Assembly: GCA_963756895.1 (NCBI GenBank)
Contig: CAVWPI010000003.1
Location: forward strand, 115,117-179,116
From: DASUAS01 sp963756895
GTDB lineage: Bacteria > Actinomycetota > Acidimicrobiia > IMCC26256 > DASPTH01
Direction: 5' to 3'
DNA: 64,000 nt
Made by a program: the position numbers and the translations under genes. The stretch's first letter is position 1; each line of letters opens with the position of its first letter. Positions 8,977-18,803 of the stretch are shown here, piece after piece. The notes beneath the pieces are model-generated. The model ran no database searches, had not been told where the DNA came from, and saw only the letters and a list, made by a program, of their open reading frames with translations.

Positions 8977-9750
8977 ATGCCGACCCGCAGTGATCTCCTG
9001 GCGCGAACCTTCGTCGACGTCGCCGACACGCTGGTCGCCGACTTCGACATCGTCGACTTCCTGACCGTGCTCACCCGCCGCTGCGTCGAGCTGTTCGACC
9101 TCGGGGCAGCGGCGCTCCTGCTCGCCGATGCCGACCACGTGCGCGTCGCCGCGGCGTCGAACGACCGGGTGCAGCTGCTCGAGCTGTTGGAGCTCCAGTA
9201 CGACGACGGTCCGTGCCTCGACTGCTACCACGCCGGCCAGCCGATCAGCTGCGACGACATGGCGTCGGAAGACCGCTGGGCCGAATTCGTGCGCGAGGCG
9301 CGCTCGGCCGGCTACGCGTCGGTCTACGCGGTGCCGATGCGGCTGCGTCAGCAGGTCATCGGCTCGTTGAACCTGCTGGGCTCTCGTGTCGACAGCGTCG
9401 ACGACGCCGGCCTCGTCGAGGCCCAGGCGTTGGCCGACGTCGCGACCATCGGCATCCTGCAGCACCGCGCCGCGTCGGAGCAGCGAGTGCTCGCGCAGCA
9501 ACTGCAGTACGCGCTCCAGAGCCGGGTGCTGGTCGAGCAGGCGAAGGGAGTCCTGTCGGAGTTCGCGCACGTCGACATGGACGACGCGTTCGACGCGCTG
9601 CGCCGGTACGCGCGCGGGCGCAACGAGCGCCTGGTCGAGGTCGCGAGCGCGCTGGTGGAACGCCGGCTCGCGGCGTCGGCCGTGATCGACAGCCTCCTGA
9701 ACGCCGCTCTCCGGAGCGTCACCACCGCGCCCGGCGTAGATTGCGCGCCC
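8977..9750 (+). CDS. GAF-ANTAR domain protein (copy 2), reading open into the sulfatase
   Basis: ATG at 8977 is preceded by an excellent ribosome site GGAAGGAGG (8962-8970). The GAF domain covers ~20-165, with PCLDCYHAGQPISCDDMASEDRW and YAVPMRLRQQVIGSLNLLG. The ANTAR domain (~180-245) contains VLVEQAKGVLSEFAHVDMDDAF and YARGRNERLVEVA. No stop codon follows: the frame runs into the sulfatase ATG at 9751, 258 codons downstream. A TAG at 9738-9740, in another frame, is probably the true stop, lost through a one-base error; a genuine GAF-ANTAR-sulfatase fusion is the alternative. It may act with copy 1 as a pair. Confidence 0.82.
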
Positions 9751-12036
9751 ATGACCACCGCTGATCCGCACGCAGGGTTCTCGATCGCCGAGTCGGTGCC
9801 GGGCGACTACTCGCTGCCCCATCCCGGCGCCGATGCGCCCAACGTGGTGCTGATCGTCCTCGACGACCTCGGCTTCGGCCAGCTGGGCTGCTTCGGGTCC
9901 GACATCGCCACCCCCGCCATCGACGGCCTGGCCGCAGGCGGCCTCCGGTACAACCACTTCCACGTCACCAGCCTCTGCTCGCCGACGCGTGCGTGCCTGA
10001 TGACCGGCCGCAACCACCACGCGGTCGGCATGGGGTTCCTGACCGACCTGCCGATGGCGTTCCCCGGCTACACCGGGCGCATCCCGCGCTCGGCGACGCC
10101 GCTGCCACGCGTGCTGCGCGACGCCGGCTACAACACGCTCGCCATCGGCAAGTGGCACCTCGTGCCCGGGGGTGAGCGCTCGGTCGCGGGTCCGTACGAC
10201 CGTTGGCCCCTCGGGTTCGGCTTCGAGCGCTACTACGGCTTCCTCCAGGGCGACACCAACCACTGGGCACCCCATCTGGTGCGCGACAACCACTACGTCG
10301 AGCAGCCACGCGCGCCGCGTGACGGCTACCACCTCACCGAGGACCTCGCCGACGAGGCGATCCGCGCGATCACCGCGCAACACCAGGCCGCACCCGACCG
10401 CCCCTTCTTCCTCTACTTCGCGCTCGGCGCGATGCACGCGCCCCATCACGTCGCACCGGAGTGGGTGGAGCCCTACCGCGGTGCGTTCGACGGTGGTTGG
10501 GAGCAGTGGCGGGCCGACGTCTTCGCCCGCCAGCTCGCCGACGGCGTCGTCCCCGCGGGCACGGAGCTCGGACCCCGCCCGAGCTGGATCGAGGAGTGGG
10601 CGTCGCTCCCGCGCGACGCGCAGCGCATGCTGGCGCGCCAACACGAGGTGTTCGCCGGCTTCCTCTCGCACACCGACGCGCAGATCGGTCGCGTCCTCGC
10701 GCAGCTCGACGCGCTCGGCGAGCTCGACAACACGCTCGTGATGCTGATCTCCGACAACGGCGCCAGCGGCGAAGGTGGCGCGCTGGGCACGTTCAACGAG
10801 CACCGCTTCACCGAGCACGTCCCCGACACGGTCGAGGGCAACCTCGCCTGGGGCGACGAGCTCGGCGGTCTGCGCTCGTACCCGCACTACTCGTGGGGCT
10901 GGGCGTGGGCGGGCAACACGCCGTTGCGGCTGTGGAAGCGCTACACGTGGCTCGGCGGGACCCGCACGCCGCTCGTCGTGCACTGGCCGCGCGGCATCGC
11001 CGGCGCCGGTGCCGTGCGCGACCAGTTCGTGCACGCCATCGACCTCATGCCCACCGTGCTCGACGCCGCCGGGGTCGACGCGCCCGCCGCGGTCGACGGC
11101 GTCGACCAGCAGCCGGTCGACGGCGCGTCGATCCGCGACACGTTCACCGACCCGACGGCCGCGTCGCCTCGTACCTCGCAGTACTTCGAGATGCTCGGCT
11201 CGCGCTCGATCGTCGCCGACGGGTGGAAGGCGACCACCGACCACGTGTCGAAGGGCGTGGTCGACGAGGAGCGTCTGCTCGAGGGCAGCCGCGACTTCGC
11301 CGACGACGACTGGGCGCTGTTCCGACTCGCCGACGACTTCGCCGAGACCCACGACGTCGCGACCGAGCATCCCGACGTGCTCGCCGACCTGCAGGCGCGC
11401 TGGACCGCGGAGGCCGAGCGCAACCAGGTGTTCCCGCTGGTCGACGAGCTGATCGGTCGCATCGCCGCGGTGATGCCGTGGCCCAACGCGATGCCCGACC
11501 GCGCCGTCTACCGTCCCGAGGGCGGACCGGTGCCCGACGACTCGGTGGCGAGGCTCTTCGGCGGCTTCCGCATGGTCGGCGTCGGTCGACGTGCCCGACG
11601 ACGGGCGCGACGGGGATCCTGGCCGCGATGGGCGACTGGACCGGCGGATCGCGCTGTTCGTGCGCGACGGCCGGCTCGTCTTCGTGCTCAACCGTGCCGG
11701 CGACGAAGCACGCGTCGAGAGCGACGTGGTGATCCCGGCCGGCCGTCACGAGCTCGCCGCCGTCTACACGCCCGGCTTCGCGGGTCCGGGCGTCGCGTCT
11801 GTTCCACGACGACGAGCTGGTCGCGCACGCGGTGCTGGCGGTGCCGGCGCCGATGGTGTTCCAGCACGGCGGCACCGTGCTCATGCTCGGGTCGCGACCG
11901 TGGTCTCCCGGTGTGCGCCGACTACGAGCCGCCGTTCCCGTGGACCGGCGTGCTGCACGAGGTCGTCATCGAGACCGGGCCCGCGATCGAACCGTCGCTC
12001 GCGGAGCGCATGCGCGCGCTGCTGCACCACGAATAG
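9751..12036 (+). CDS. Arylsulfatase / sulfatase family enzyme (3' end frameshifted)
   Basis: Hydrolyses sulfate esters. The N-terminus carries the metal motif NVVLIVLDDLGFGQLG (D38, D39) and the formylglycine signature CSPTR at 76-80 (LCSPTRACLMTGRN), so activity needs a formylglycine-generating enzyme, which is not in this window. Later motifs are GKWH, LGAMHAPHHV, ISDNGASGEGG and GGTRTPLVVHWP. There is no signal peptide. The last ~150 residues form a jelly-roll-like tail (FVRDGRLVFVLNRAGDEARVES, PFPWTGVLHEVVIETGP). In that tail five or six one-base shifts occur (near 11581, 11613, 11646, 11799 and 11890). The stop TAG at 12034-12036 abuts the next start. Confidence 0.88.
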   Translation: MTTADPHAGFSIAESVPGDYSLPHPGADAPNVVLIVLDDLGFGQLGCFGSDIATPAIDGLAAGGLRYNHFHVTSLCSPTRACLMTGRNHHAVGMGFLTDLPMAFPGYTGRIPRSATPLPRVLRDAGYNTLAIGKWHLVPGGERSVAGPYDRWPLGFGFERYYGFLQGDTNHWAPHLVRDNHYVEQPRAPRDGYHLTEDLADEAIRAITAQHQAAPDRPFFLYFALGAMHAPHHVAPEWVEPYRGAFDGGWEQWRADVFARQLADGVVPAGTELGPRPSWIEEWASLPRDAQRMLARQHEVFAGFLSHTDAQIGRVLAQLDALGELDNTLVMLISDNGASGEGGALGTFNEHRFTEHVPDTVEGNLAWGDELGGLRSYPHYSWGWAWAGNTPLRLWKRYTWLGGTRTPLVVHWPRGIAGAGAVRDQFVHAIDLMPTVLDAAGVDAPAAVDGVDQQPVDGASIRDTFTDPTAASPRTSQYFEMLGSRSIVADGWKATTDHVSKGVVDEERLLEGSRDFADDDWALFRLADDFAETHDVATEHPDVLADLQARWTAEAERNQVFPLVDELIGRIAAVMPWPNAMPDRAVYRPEGGPVPDDSVARLFGGFRMVGVGRRARRRARRGSWPRWATGPADRAVRARRPARLRAQPCRRRSTRRERRGDPGRPSRARRRLHARLRGSGRRVCSTTTSWSRTRCWRCRRRWCSSTAAPCSCSGRDRGLPVCADYEPPFPWTGVLHEVVIETGPAIEPSLAERMRALLHHE

Positions 12037-13059
12037 GTGCAGCCGGGCGCGGCCAGGCGGGTCGTCCGGTTGAACCGCCGCCACAACGGGGACGCTGCTC
12101 GTCGATGGAGGCTCGTCGATCGGCTCGACCATTGGCAGCAGCGACACCGTGCGCCGGCGTTCGTCGTCGGTGTGGTGAAGAAGTACGGCGACGACCGGGG
12201 CGGTCAGCTCGCCGCGCTCATCACGTACTACGGGTTCCTCGCGCATGTTCCCGCTGCTGCTCGTGTTCGTCACCGTGCTCGGGTACGTCGCCCACGACGA
12301 CCCCGGTCTCCGACGCGATCTGCTCGACACCGCGCTGGCCGACTTCCCCATCGTCGGTCAGGAGCTCCGCCGCAACGTCGGCGCGCTCGGTGGCAACGGC
12401 CTCGCGCTCGTCGTCGGACTGCTCGCGCTGATCTGGGGATCGCTCGGCGTCGCGCAGGTCGCGCAGCACGCGATGGCGCAGGTCTGGAACGTCCCCGGCG
12501 CGCGTCGACCGGGGTTCGGCCCGCGCCTGCTCCGCTCGGTGCTGGTGCTCGCGGTGCTCGCGCTCGCGATCGTGGGCACCGCGGCGCTGACGACGGTGGC
12601 GACGCTGGTCCCGGGCGGGAGCGCGGTGCCGATCCTCTCGACCGCGCTGGTGGTGGTGCTCAACGTCGCGCTGTACTGGCTCGCGTTCCGCGTGCTCACC
12701 CCGGCGCGAGATCGCGACCCGCGACCTGCTCCCCGGCGCGGTCCTCGGGGGCGTCGCGTGGACCGCGCTGCAAGGCCTCGGGTTCGTGGCTGGTGGCGCG
12801 CCAGCTGCGTCACACCAGCGAGCTCTACGGCACCTTCGGCGTCGTGCTCGGCCTGCTGTTCTTCCTCTACCTCGCCGCGCAGATCACGGTGTACGCGGCG
12901 GAGGTCAACGTGGTGCGGGCGCGCCACCTCGTGCCGCGCTCGCTCGCGCCCCCGCCGCTCACCGAGGCCGACGAGACGGTGCTCACCGACGTCGCCGAGA
13001 CCGAGCAGCGCCGGCCCGAGCAGACCGTCGACGTGTCGTTCGAGCGCCCGCGCACCTGA
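12037..13059 (+). CDS. YihY/UPF0761 family membrane protein (frameshifted)
   Basis: Inner-membrane protein of the family once misnamed ribonuclease BN; its function is unknown. Family motifs are visible: QLAALITYYGFLAMFPLLLV, WGSLGVAQVAQHAMAQVWNVP, LLPGAVLGGVAW, YGTFGVVLGLLFFLYLAAQITVYAAEVN. Six hydrophobic segments and a charged C-terminal tail follow the expected ~340-residue length. The frame is broken near 12245, 12707 and 12783 (GGTTCGT where GGTCGT restores the frame). The GTG at 12037 directly follows the sulfatase stop; the true start may lie up to ~80 bp downstream. Confidence 0.85.
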   Translation: MQPGAARRVVRLNRRHNGDAARRWRLVDRLDHWQQRHRAPAFVVGVVKKYGDDRGGQLAALITYYGFLAHVPAAARVRHRARVRRPRRPRSPTRSARHRAGRLPHRRSGAPPQRRRARWQRPRARRRTARADLGIARRRAGRAARDGAGLERPRRASTGVRPAPAPLGAGARGARARDRGHRGADDGGDAGPGRERGADPLDRAGGGAQRRAVLARVPRAHPGARSRPATCSPARSSGASRGPRCKASGSWLVARQLRHTSELYGTFGVVLGLLFFLYLAAQITVYAAEVNVVRARHLVPRSLAPPPLTEADETVLTDVAETEQRRPEQTVDVSFERPRT

Positions 13060-13071
13060 GCGCGCGAACGG

Positions 13072-13808
13072 TCAGATCGTCGACGCGGTCTCGCCGCCGA
13101 GGTACTCGGCGAGGAGCTCGTCACCGGCGTCGGCCGCCGCGCCCTGCCAGCCGACGAGCCCGTGACGCAGCACGACGGCCTGGTCGGCGAACCCGAGCGC
13201 GCGCTCGACGAACTGCTCGATGAGCAGCACGGTGACGCCGTCGTCGCGCGCGCGTTCGAGCGACTCGAACACGAGGTCGACGATCAGCGGCGCGAGCCCG
13301 AGCGACATCTCGTCGGCGATGAGGAGCTTCGGGGACGCGGCGAGCACGCGTGCCAGCGCGAGCATCTGCTGCTCGCCGCCGGAGAGCGTGCCCGCCGCCT
13401 GGCTGCGCCGATCGGCCAGGACCGGGAACATCTCCATCGCCTTGTCGAACGCGTCCTTGCGCTGGGCGCGGGGCAGCGAGAAGCGCAGCTGCGCCCAGAG
13501 GTTGTCCTTCACCGAGAGGTGCGGGAACAGGTTGCGCGATTCGGGCACGTAGGCGAGCCCCATCTTGGCGATGGTGTGCGACGACTTCCCGGTGATGTCG
13601 TGGCCGTCGAACACGACGCGTCCGGCGCGCGGGTGCACGACGCCGGCGATCGCCGACGCCAGCGACGACTTGCCGGCGCCGTTGGCGCCGAGGATCGCGG
13701 TGACCGATCCGTGCGGCACGCTGAACGACACGCCGAAGAGCGCACGGGCCTCGCCGTACGCGACCTCGCACGTCGGTGACCTCGAGCAGCGGGCGTGGCG
13801 GTGCTCAC
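13072..13808 (-). CDS. livF: Branched-chain amino-acid/amide ABC importer ATPase LivF (frameshift near start)
   Basis: Cytoplasmic ATPase of the HAAT importer. Walker A is GANGAGKSS, the ABC signature is LSGGEQQMLALARVL and Walker B is LLIADEMSLGLAP, followed by the switch histidine-region variant VLLIEQFVERAL. LivF features include ESRNLFPHLSVKDNL. The GTG start at 13806-13808 would give STATPLLEVTDVEVAYGEARALFGVSF, but that needs two one-base corrections near 13770 and 13790. It is the last gene of livK-livHM-livG-livF. Confidence 0.9.
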
Positions 13809-14661
13809 GAGCTGCTCCTCCCCGCGGGTGCGTCGGTTGGCGCTCTCGAGCGGCGCGCCGAAGTAGGCGGCCTGCACCTCGGGGCTGGTGCGGATCTCGT
13901 CGGGCGTGCCCTCGACCAGCAGCTTCCCGAAGTCGAGCACGGTGATCCGGTCGGAGAGCCCGAGCACGAACTCGACGTTGTGCTCCACGAGCACGAACGC
14001 GGTGCCCCGCTCGGCGCGCACCCGGCGGAGCGCTTCGCCGAGCTGCTCGGTCTCGTGCACGTCGAGGCCCGACGACGGCTCGTCGAGCAGCATGACCGTC
14101 GGCTCCGACGCCAACGCCCGGGCGACCTCGAGCAGGCGCCCGGTGCCGAGCGGGATCGCCAGCGCCGGCCGGTCGGCGACCGCCTCGAGCCCGAGCAGGG
14201 CGAGGATCTCCTCGACCGCTTCGCTCTTCGCCCGGGCCCGGGCCGTTCGCCGAACCCGGTGAGGTCGCGGGCCATGCCGAGCAGGCGCTCGCGGCCGTCG
14301 TTCACGCGTCGGGCGAGCACGAGGTGCTCGCGCACGGTCAGCTCGGTGAACAGCTCCATGCGCTGGAACGTGCGCGAGAGGCCCTTGCGGGCGCGGTGTT
14401 GCGGGCTGCGACGGGTCACGTCGACGCCGCTCATCGTGACCCGGCCCGCCTTCGGGCGGAGCAGTCCCGAGAGCACGCCGAACAGCGTGGTCTTGCCCGC
14501 GCCGTTCGGGACCGACGAGCCCGACGGTCGAGCCCTCCGGCACCGTCAGGCTCACGTTGTCGAGCGCGACCACACCGCCGAAGCGGACGGTCACGTCGTG
14601 CGCGGCGAGCAGCGTCGACTCCTGCACGCGGTTCCTGGCCGCTGGCCTCGACCGCGCTCAT
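13805..14661 (-). CDS. livG: Branched-chain amino-acid/amide ABC importer ATPase LivG (frameshifted)
   Basis: Second ATPase of the importer. It begins VRFGGVVALDNVSLTVPEGSTVGLVGPNGAGKTT-like; Walker A is disrupted by a one-base shift at ~14513. LivG-typical GLSRTFQRMELFTELTVREHLVLA, Walker B VMLLDEPSSGLD and VLVEHNVEFVLGLSDRITVLDFG follow. A second break is near 14240. The likely start is the ATG at 14659-14661, overlapping the livHM stop as ATGA; one base must be dropped near 14628 to reach QESTLLAAHDV. The probable stop at 13805-13807 overlaps the livF GTG. All four genes are translationally coupled. Confidence 0.88.
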
Positions 14662-16990
14662 GCCGGTGCTCCGCGTGAGCGCGGCGTCGGCGGCGAGCTG
14701 TCGTTCCTCGTCGCGTTCCTCGTCCTGTTTGAACTGGCGGAGTCGTTGGCGGTTGACGATGTCGTAGACGACGCCACGCGGCTCGTTGACGAGGCCGATG
14801 GCCCCGAGCCCGAACAGCATGGTCGGCACCTCGCGGGCGCCGTCCTCGCCGAGGTCGAGGCCGCCGAGGGTGAACGCCAGCCACACCCCGAGGCCGGCGA
14901 CGACCACGAGCAGGGCGATCCGCACCGGTTGGCTGGCGATCGGGAGCCTTCGCGACCCGCAGTGCCGACGAGCAGCGCGGCGGCGAGGCCGAGCGCGACG
15001 AGGATCACCTTCACCGCGTCGTCGCTCGACACGTTGTCCCAGATCCACACGCTCCCGCCGACCGCGACGACCGCGAGGACGAGCATCGCCAGCGCACCGA
15101 GCACGTTGCGGTAGGCGCGCCCGAGCGCGAGCCGGGTGATCACGCCGCTCACGACGAGGAAGAACACCAGGACGAGGATGATCGAGAGCCGTTGCGGCGC
15201 GATGGCGAAGATCATGCCCGCGAGCAGCGCGCCGACGACCGAGCGCACGCCCCACGTCACGACGATGGCCAGCCACACGATGCCGACGAGCGCGTTGAAC
15301 GACTTCGGGAGCGCGGTGCCCACGACGGTCGCGTAGAGCCCGCCGCCGAGGCCGGCGACGAACGCGCTGACCCCGAAGAGCACGAGCTTCACCCGCACGA
15401 TGCTCATGCCGCTCGTCGTCGCCGCCGGCTCGCTCGACCGGATGGCGGCGAACACGAGCCCCGACGTCGCGCGTTTCAGGTTCACGATCGCGAACGCGAC
15501 GACCGCGAACACCACCGCGACGATGGCGTACATCTCGAGCCGGTCGGTGATGCCGATCCCGAACGGGCGCGCGATCTGCACGCCGGCGCCGAAGTTCTCG
15601 TACTCGTTGCGGGTCCACACGAACTGCTCGACCAGCAGCGCGAAGCCGATGGTGAGCAGCGCGAGGTAGAGGTCGCCGATGCGGAGGCTCGGCAGCGCCA
15701 CCAGCAGACCGAACGGCACCGCGAACACCGCGCCGACGAGGATCGCCAGCCACACCGGCCAGCCCGCTTCGGCGGCGAGGCGGGCGGCGGCGAACGCGCC
15801 GATGCCGGCCAGGGTGATCTGGCACAGCGAGATCATGCCGCCCTCGCCGGTGACGAGCGTGTACGAGAGGTAGATGATCGCCAGCGCGATGCCCTGCGCG
15901 AACACGCCGACCCAGAACTGGTCGAACGTGATCCCGAAGATGGTCACGTTGTCGAACAGCAGCGGCAGCGCGGCGAGCACGACCGCCATGGCCAGCGGTC
16001 CGATGGCGCGCTTCCAGCCCGCGCGCGGGTGGGAGCGGCGGTGCGTCGCCGTGCACGCCGCCCGCGCTGCGTCGGTCGACCTCGAACGCCTCGGTGCGCA
16101 GGCCCTTGGCCGAGAAGCTGTAGGCGATCGAGGAACACCAGCATCACGACGAACGGGATGCTGGCCGACACGCCGGACGAGAAGAAGCCGCTGTCGGGCT
16201 GGACCTTCACCCAGAGCTGCTGGAGCAGACCCGACCGCGATCGCGCCGGCGAAGGCGAGCGGGAGGCTCGTCATCCGCGCGATGACGACGGCGGCGAACG
16301 AACCGACCAGCAGGAAGCGTGAACTGGGTCTCGTTGAGGCTGAGGATCGGGGCGAGCAGCACGCCCGCGAACCCGGCGAGCATCACGCCGACCATCCACG
16401 AGCCCGCGGTGACCGCTTCGGTGTTCACGCCCGCGATGCCGGCGTTGCGCGGGTGGTCGACGGTCATGCGCGTCGCCAGCCCGAGCGACGTGAAGCGCAG
16501 CACCAGCGTGGCGACGATCGCGATCACGACCGCGCTCACGATCACGACGAACTGGTTCTCGTTGACGTAGGTGCCGAACACCTTCAGGAAGTTGGGATCG
16601 GCCGGGCTCGAGACCAGACCCTCGGGGTTGAAGATCTCGGTCGGACGCGAACGGGAACAGGATCCTGGTCAGCGCCGGGATCGCGACCCAGAGGCCGACG
16701 GTCGACACCAGCCGCACCGTCGGCGTGGCGTGGGTGAGGCGCTTGAAGAGCACGAAGTAGAGGAGCAGACCGAGCAGCGGCGCGACGATCAGGATCGTGA
16801 ACGGCGCCGCGGTGGCGATGCTCCAGCCGTTCTGGCGGGTCAGGTAGTAGTAGAAGACCGCGATCGCGTACGCGAGCGCGCCGTGCGCGAAGTTGAACAC
16901 GCGCGACGACGTGTACGTGAGCACGAGGCCCAGCGCCGAGATGGCGTAGATGCTGCCGACGACCAGCCCGCTGATGATGTAGGGCGTCAC
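14658..16990 (-). CDS. Fused LivH-LivM branched-chain amino-acid/amide permease (frameshifted)
   Basis: Both permease subunits of the HAAT importer are encoded as one gene of ~775 codons. The LivH half starts TPYIISGLVVGSIYAISALGLVLTY with FNFAHGA. The LivM half carries MISLCQITLAGIGAFAAARLA, LLTIGFALLVEQFVW and TSGLVFAAIRSSEPAA. No stop or start separates the halves; a charged linker at ~16020-16110 joins them. About 75 extra residues follow LivM, with another helix and an acidic/basic tail (RQFKQDEERDEERQ). One-base breaks are inferred near 14945, 16060, 16129, 16222, 16310 and 16650. GTG start at 16988-16990; stop TGA at 14658 overlaps livG. Confidence 0.85.
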
Positions 16991-17080
16991 CGTTCCACCT
17001 TCTCCGTCGAGTCGAAGTACGGGACGAACGGAGCCGGGTCGCGTGGACCCGGCTCCGCCGTCAGAGGTGCGTGACCGGGC

Positions 17081-18455
17081 TTACGGCGCCGCGGTCGTGG
17101 TGGTGCCGCCGTCGTGCGCCGTGCGTCGGCACGACGTCGGCGATCTTCTTGTCGGTGATCGTCTTCTTCGCGCAGAACGGCTTGCCGTCGAACTGCGGCA
17201 CGAACTGCTTGTTCTCGACGTGCACGTAGTACACGCACAGGAACGGCTTGCCGTAGACCTTGGCGAAGTCGATCGTGGTCTCCGGGTCGTCGAAGAACCC
17301 GTTGCCCGTGTAGCCCTTCTCGAGGCGCAGGTTGTTGATGAACGCCTTGCGCGTCGGGCACTTCACGCCGGCGGCCTTGATGCCCTCGATGAACGTGTTG
17401 GCGCTGATCCAGCCGACCGCGGTGATCTGGCTGAGCGGCGCGTTCGGCGCCTCGGTGCCCATCCACTTCTTGAAGTCGTCGTAGCCCGGGCCACGACTTC
17501 GGGCCGTGAGCTCGAACGGCTTGAACTCGATGCCGAAGTACACGTCGTCGTAGGTCGGCAGGCCGAGCACGAGCGGGCTGTAGCCACCGGGGAAGATGAC
17601 CGGCTTGAGCTTGACGCCCGCCTGCTTCAGCGCCGACATGAGGCCGGTGTTCCCGGCGTTGTCGAGCGCGGTGTACATCGAGTCGGCGCCCGACTGCTTG
17701 ATCTGGTCGGCGACCGAACCGAACTCGGTGGTGCCGACCGGGATGTCGTGGTTGATGTAGACGGTCTTCAGACCCTTGGTCTGCTTGGTCGCCGACTTCA
17801 CCTGCTCGGTGAAGACCGACGCTGTTCGCCGCGTTGGAGCCGACGATCGCGAGCTTCGTGCCGCCGAGCGCCTTGATCACGTCGGCGTTGCGGGTCGTGA
17901 ACTCCTTCTTGATGTTCTCGGTGTTGGCGTTCTGCATCCCGAAGTAGTTCGGGTACGTGCCGTACACCGGCAGGCCGAGCTGCCAGCCGACGACCGGCAT
18001 CTTCTGGTCGTGGAGGTACTCGCCGCTGGCGTCACCGGCGTTGCTCTCGGTGATGATGCCGAAGACCTTGTCCTGCTCGGCCAGCTGCTGCGCGGCGGTG
18101 ACGTTGCGGGCGGCGTCGCCGGCGTCGTCGACGTTGACCAGCTCGATCTTGCGCTTGCCGAGCTCACCCTCGGCGTTCGCCTGGGCGACCCGGGCCTTGA
18201 TGCCGTCGAGCGTCTGCGAGTAGAACGAGCGCGAACGGGCCCGAGGTCGGGACGATCGTGCCGACCTTGATGGTCGAGTCGTCCGACGCCGGTGTCGTTC
18301 TTGCAGGGGCTCGGCGCCTTGATGGGCTTGAGGTTGTCGAACTGCGTGCTCGGGTCGTCGGCCGCACCCGCGGCCCCGGTCGTGAGCAGACCCACGCTCG
18401 CGGCCGCGAGGACCGAGACCCCCGCGATCGCGCGCACCCATCGCCGTGCCTTCAT
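17081..18455 (-). CDS. Branched-chain amino-acid/amide ABC substrate-binding protein LivK-like (frameshifted)
   Basis: Secreted periplasmic-binding-protein type 1 (Peripla_BP_6). The N-terminal signal (KARRWVRAIAGVSVLAAASVGLLTTGAAGA) is followed by IKVGTIVPTSGP, DDAGDAARNVTAAQQLAEQDKVFGIITESNAG, PVVGWQLGLPVYG and TKLAIVGSNAANS. Repairs are needed near 18285, 18234, 17822 and 17120. A repaired C-terminus would read GGTTTTAAP and stop at TAA 17081-17083. The ligand cannot be read from the sequence; branched-chain amino acids, amides or urea are possible. First gene of the importer operon; start ATG at 18453-18455. Confidence 0.88.
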
Positions 18456-18803
18456 GGATTCCCCCCATGTCGTCGCAACCGCCGACCCTCCGTCGGCGGA
18501 TGTTGCGGCATCTTGGCACGCTCAAAGTCACGAGTTGCACGCGGTCGGTTCGCACGACCACGCTGGGTGCCCGCCGCGTGTCCGAGCGGCCTGCGTCGCT
18601 GTCAGGGCAACGAGATTGGCCCTGATGTGCGTCGGGTACCCGAAAAGGTGCACAATGGAGGGTCCCCCTCCGCGAGACTCGTGCTCGCGGGGTCCCCAGC
18701 ACGATCTCCGGGCAAGACCGGAACAAGGACGCATCCCGCCGTCGTTCTACTGTCGACGGTCGCCTTCCCCCGGCGACCGCAACCCTACCCTCGGGAAGGC
18801 ACC
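18456..18803. other. Divergent intergenic region between livK and the sigma factor gene
   Basis: 348 bp without a convincing gene. It must hold the promoters of the livK operon (minus) and the sigma gene (plus). No clear -35/-10 pair, riboswitch or tRNA could be recognised. The sigma gene ribosome site is GGGAAGG just before 18804. Confidence 0.6.

Noticed and set aside
8977..12036. Annotating a single GAF-ANTAR-sulfatase fusion protein
   Set aside because: The sulfatase has its own ATG and a natural N-terminus, and the surrounding DNA has many one-base errors; a lost stop is more likely.
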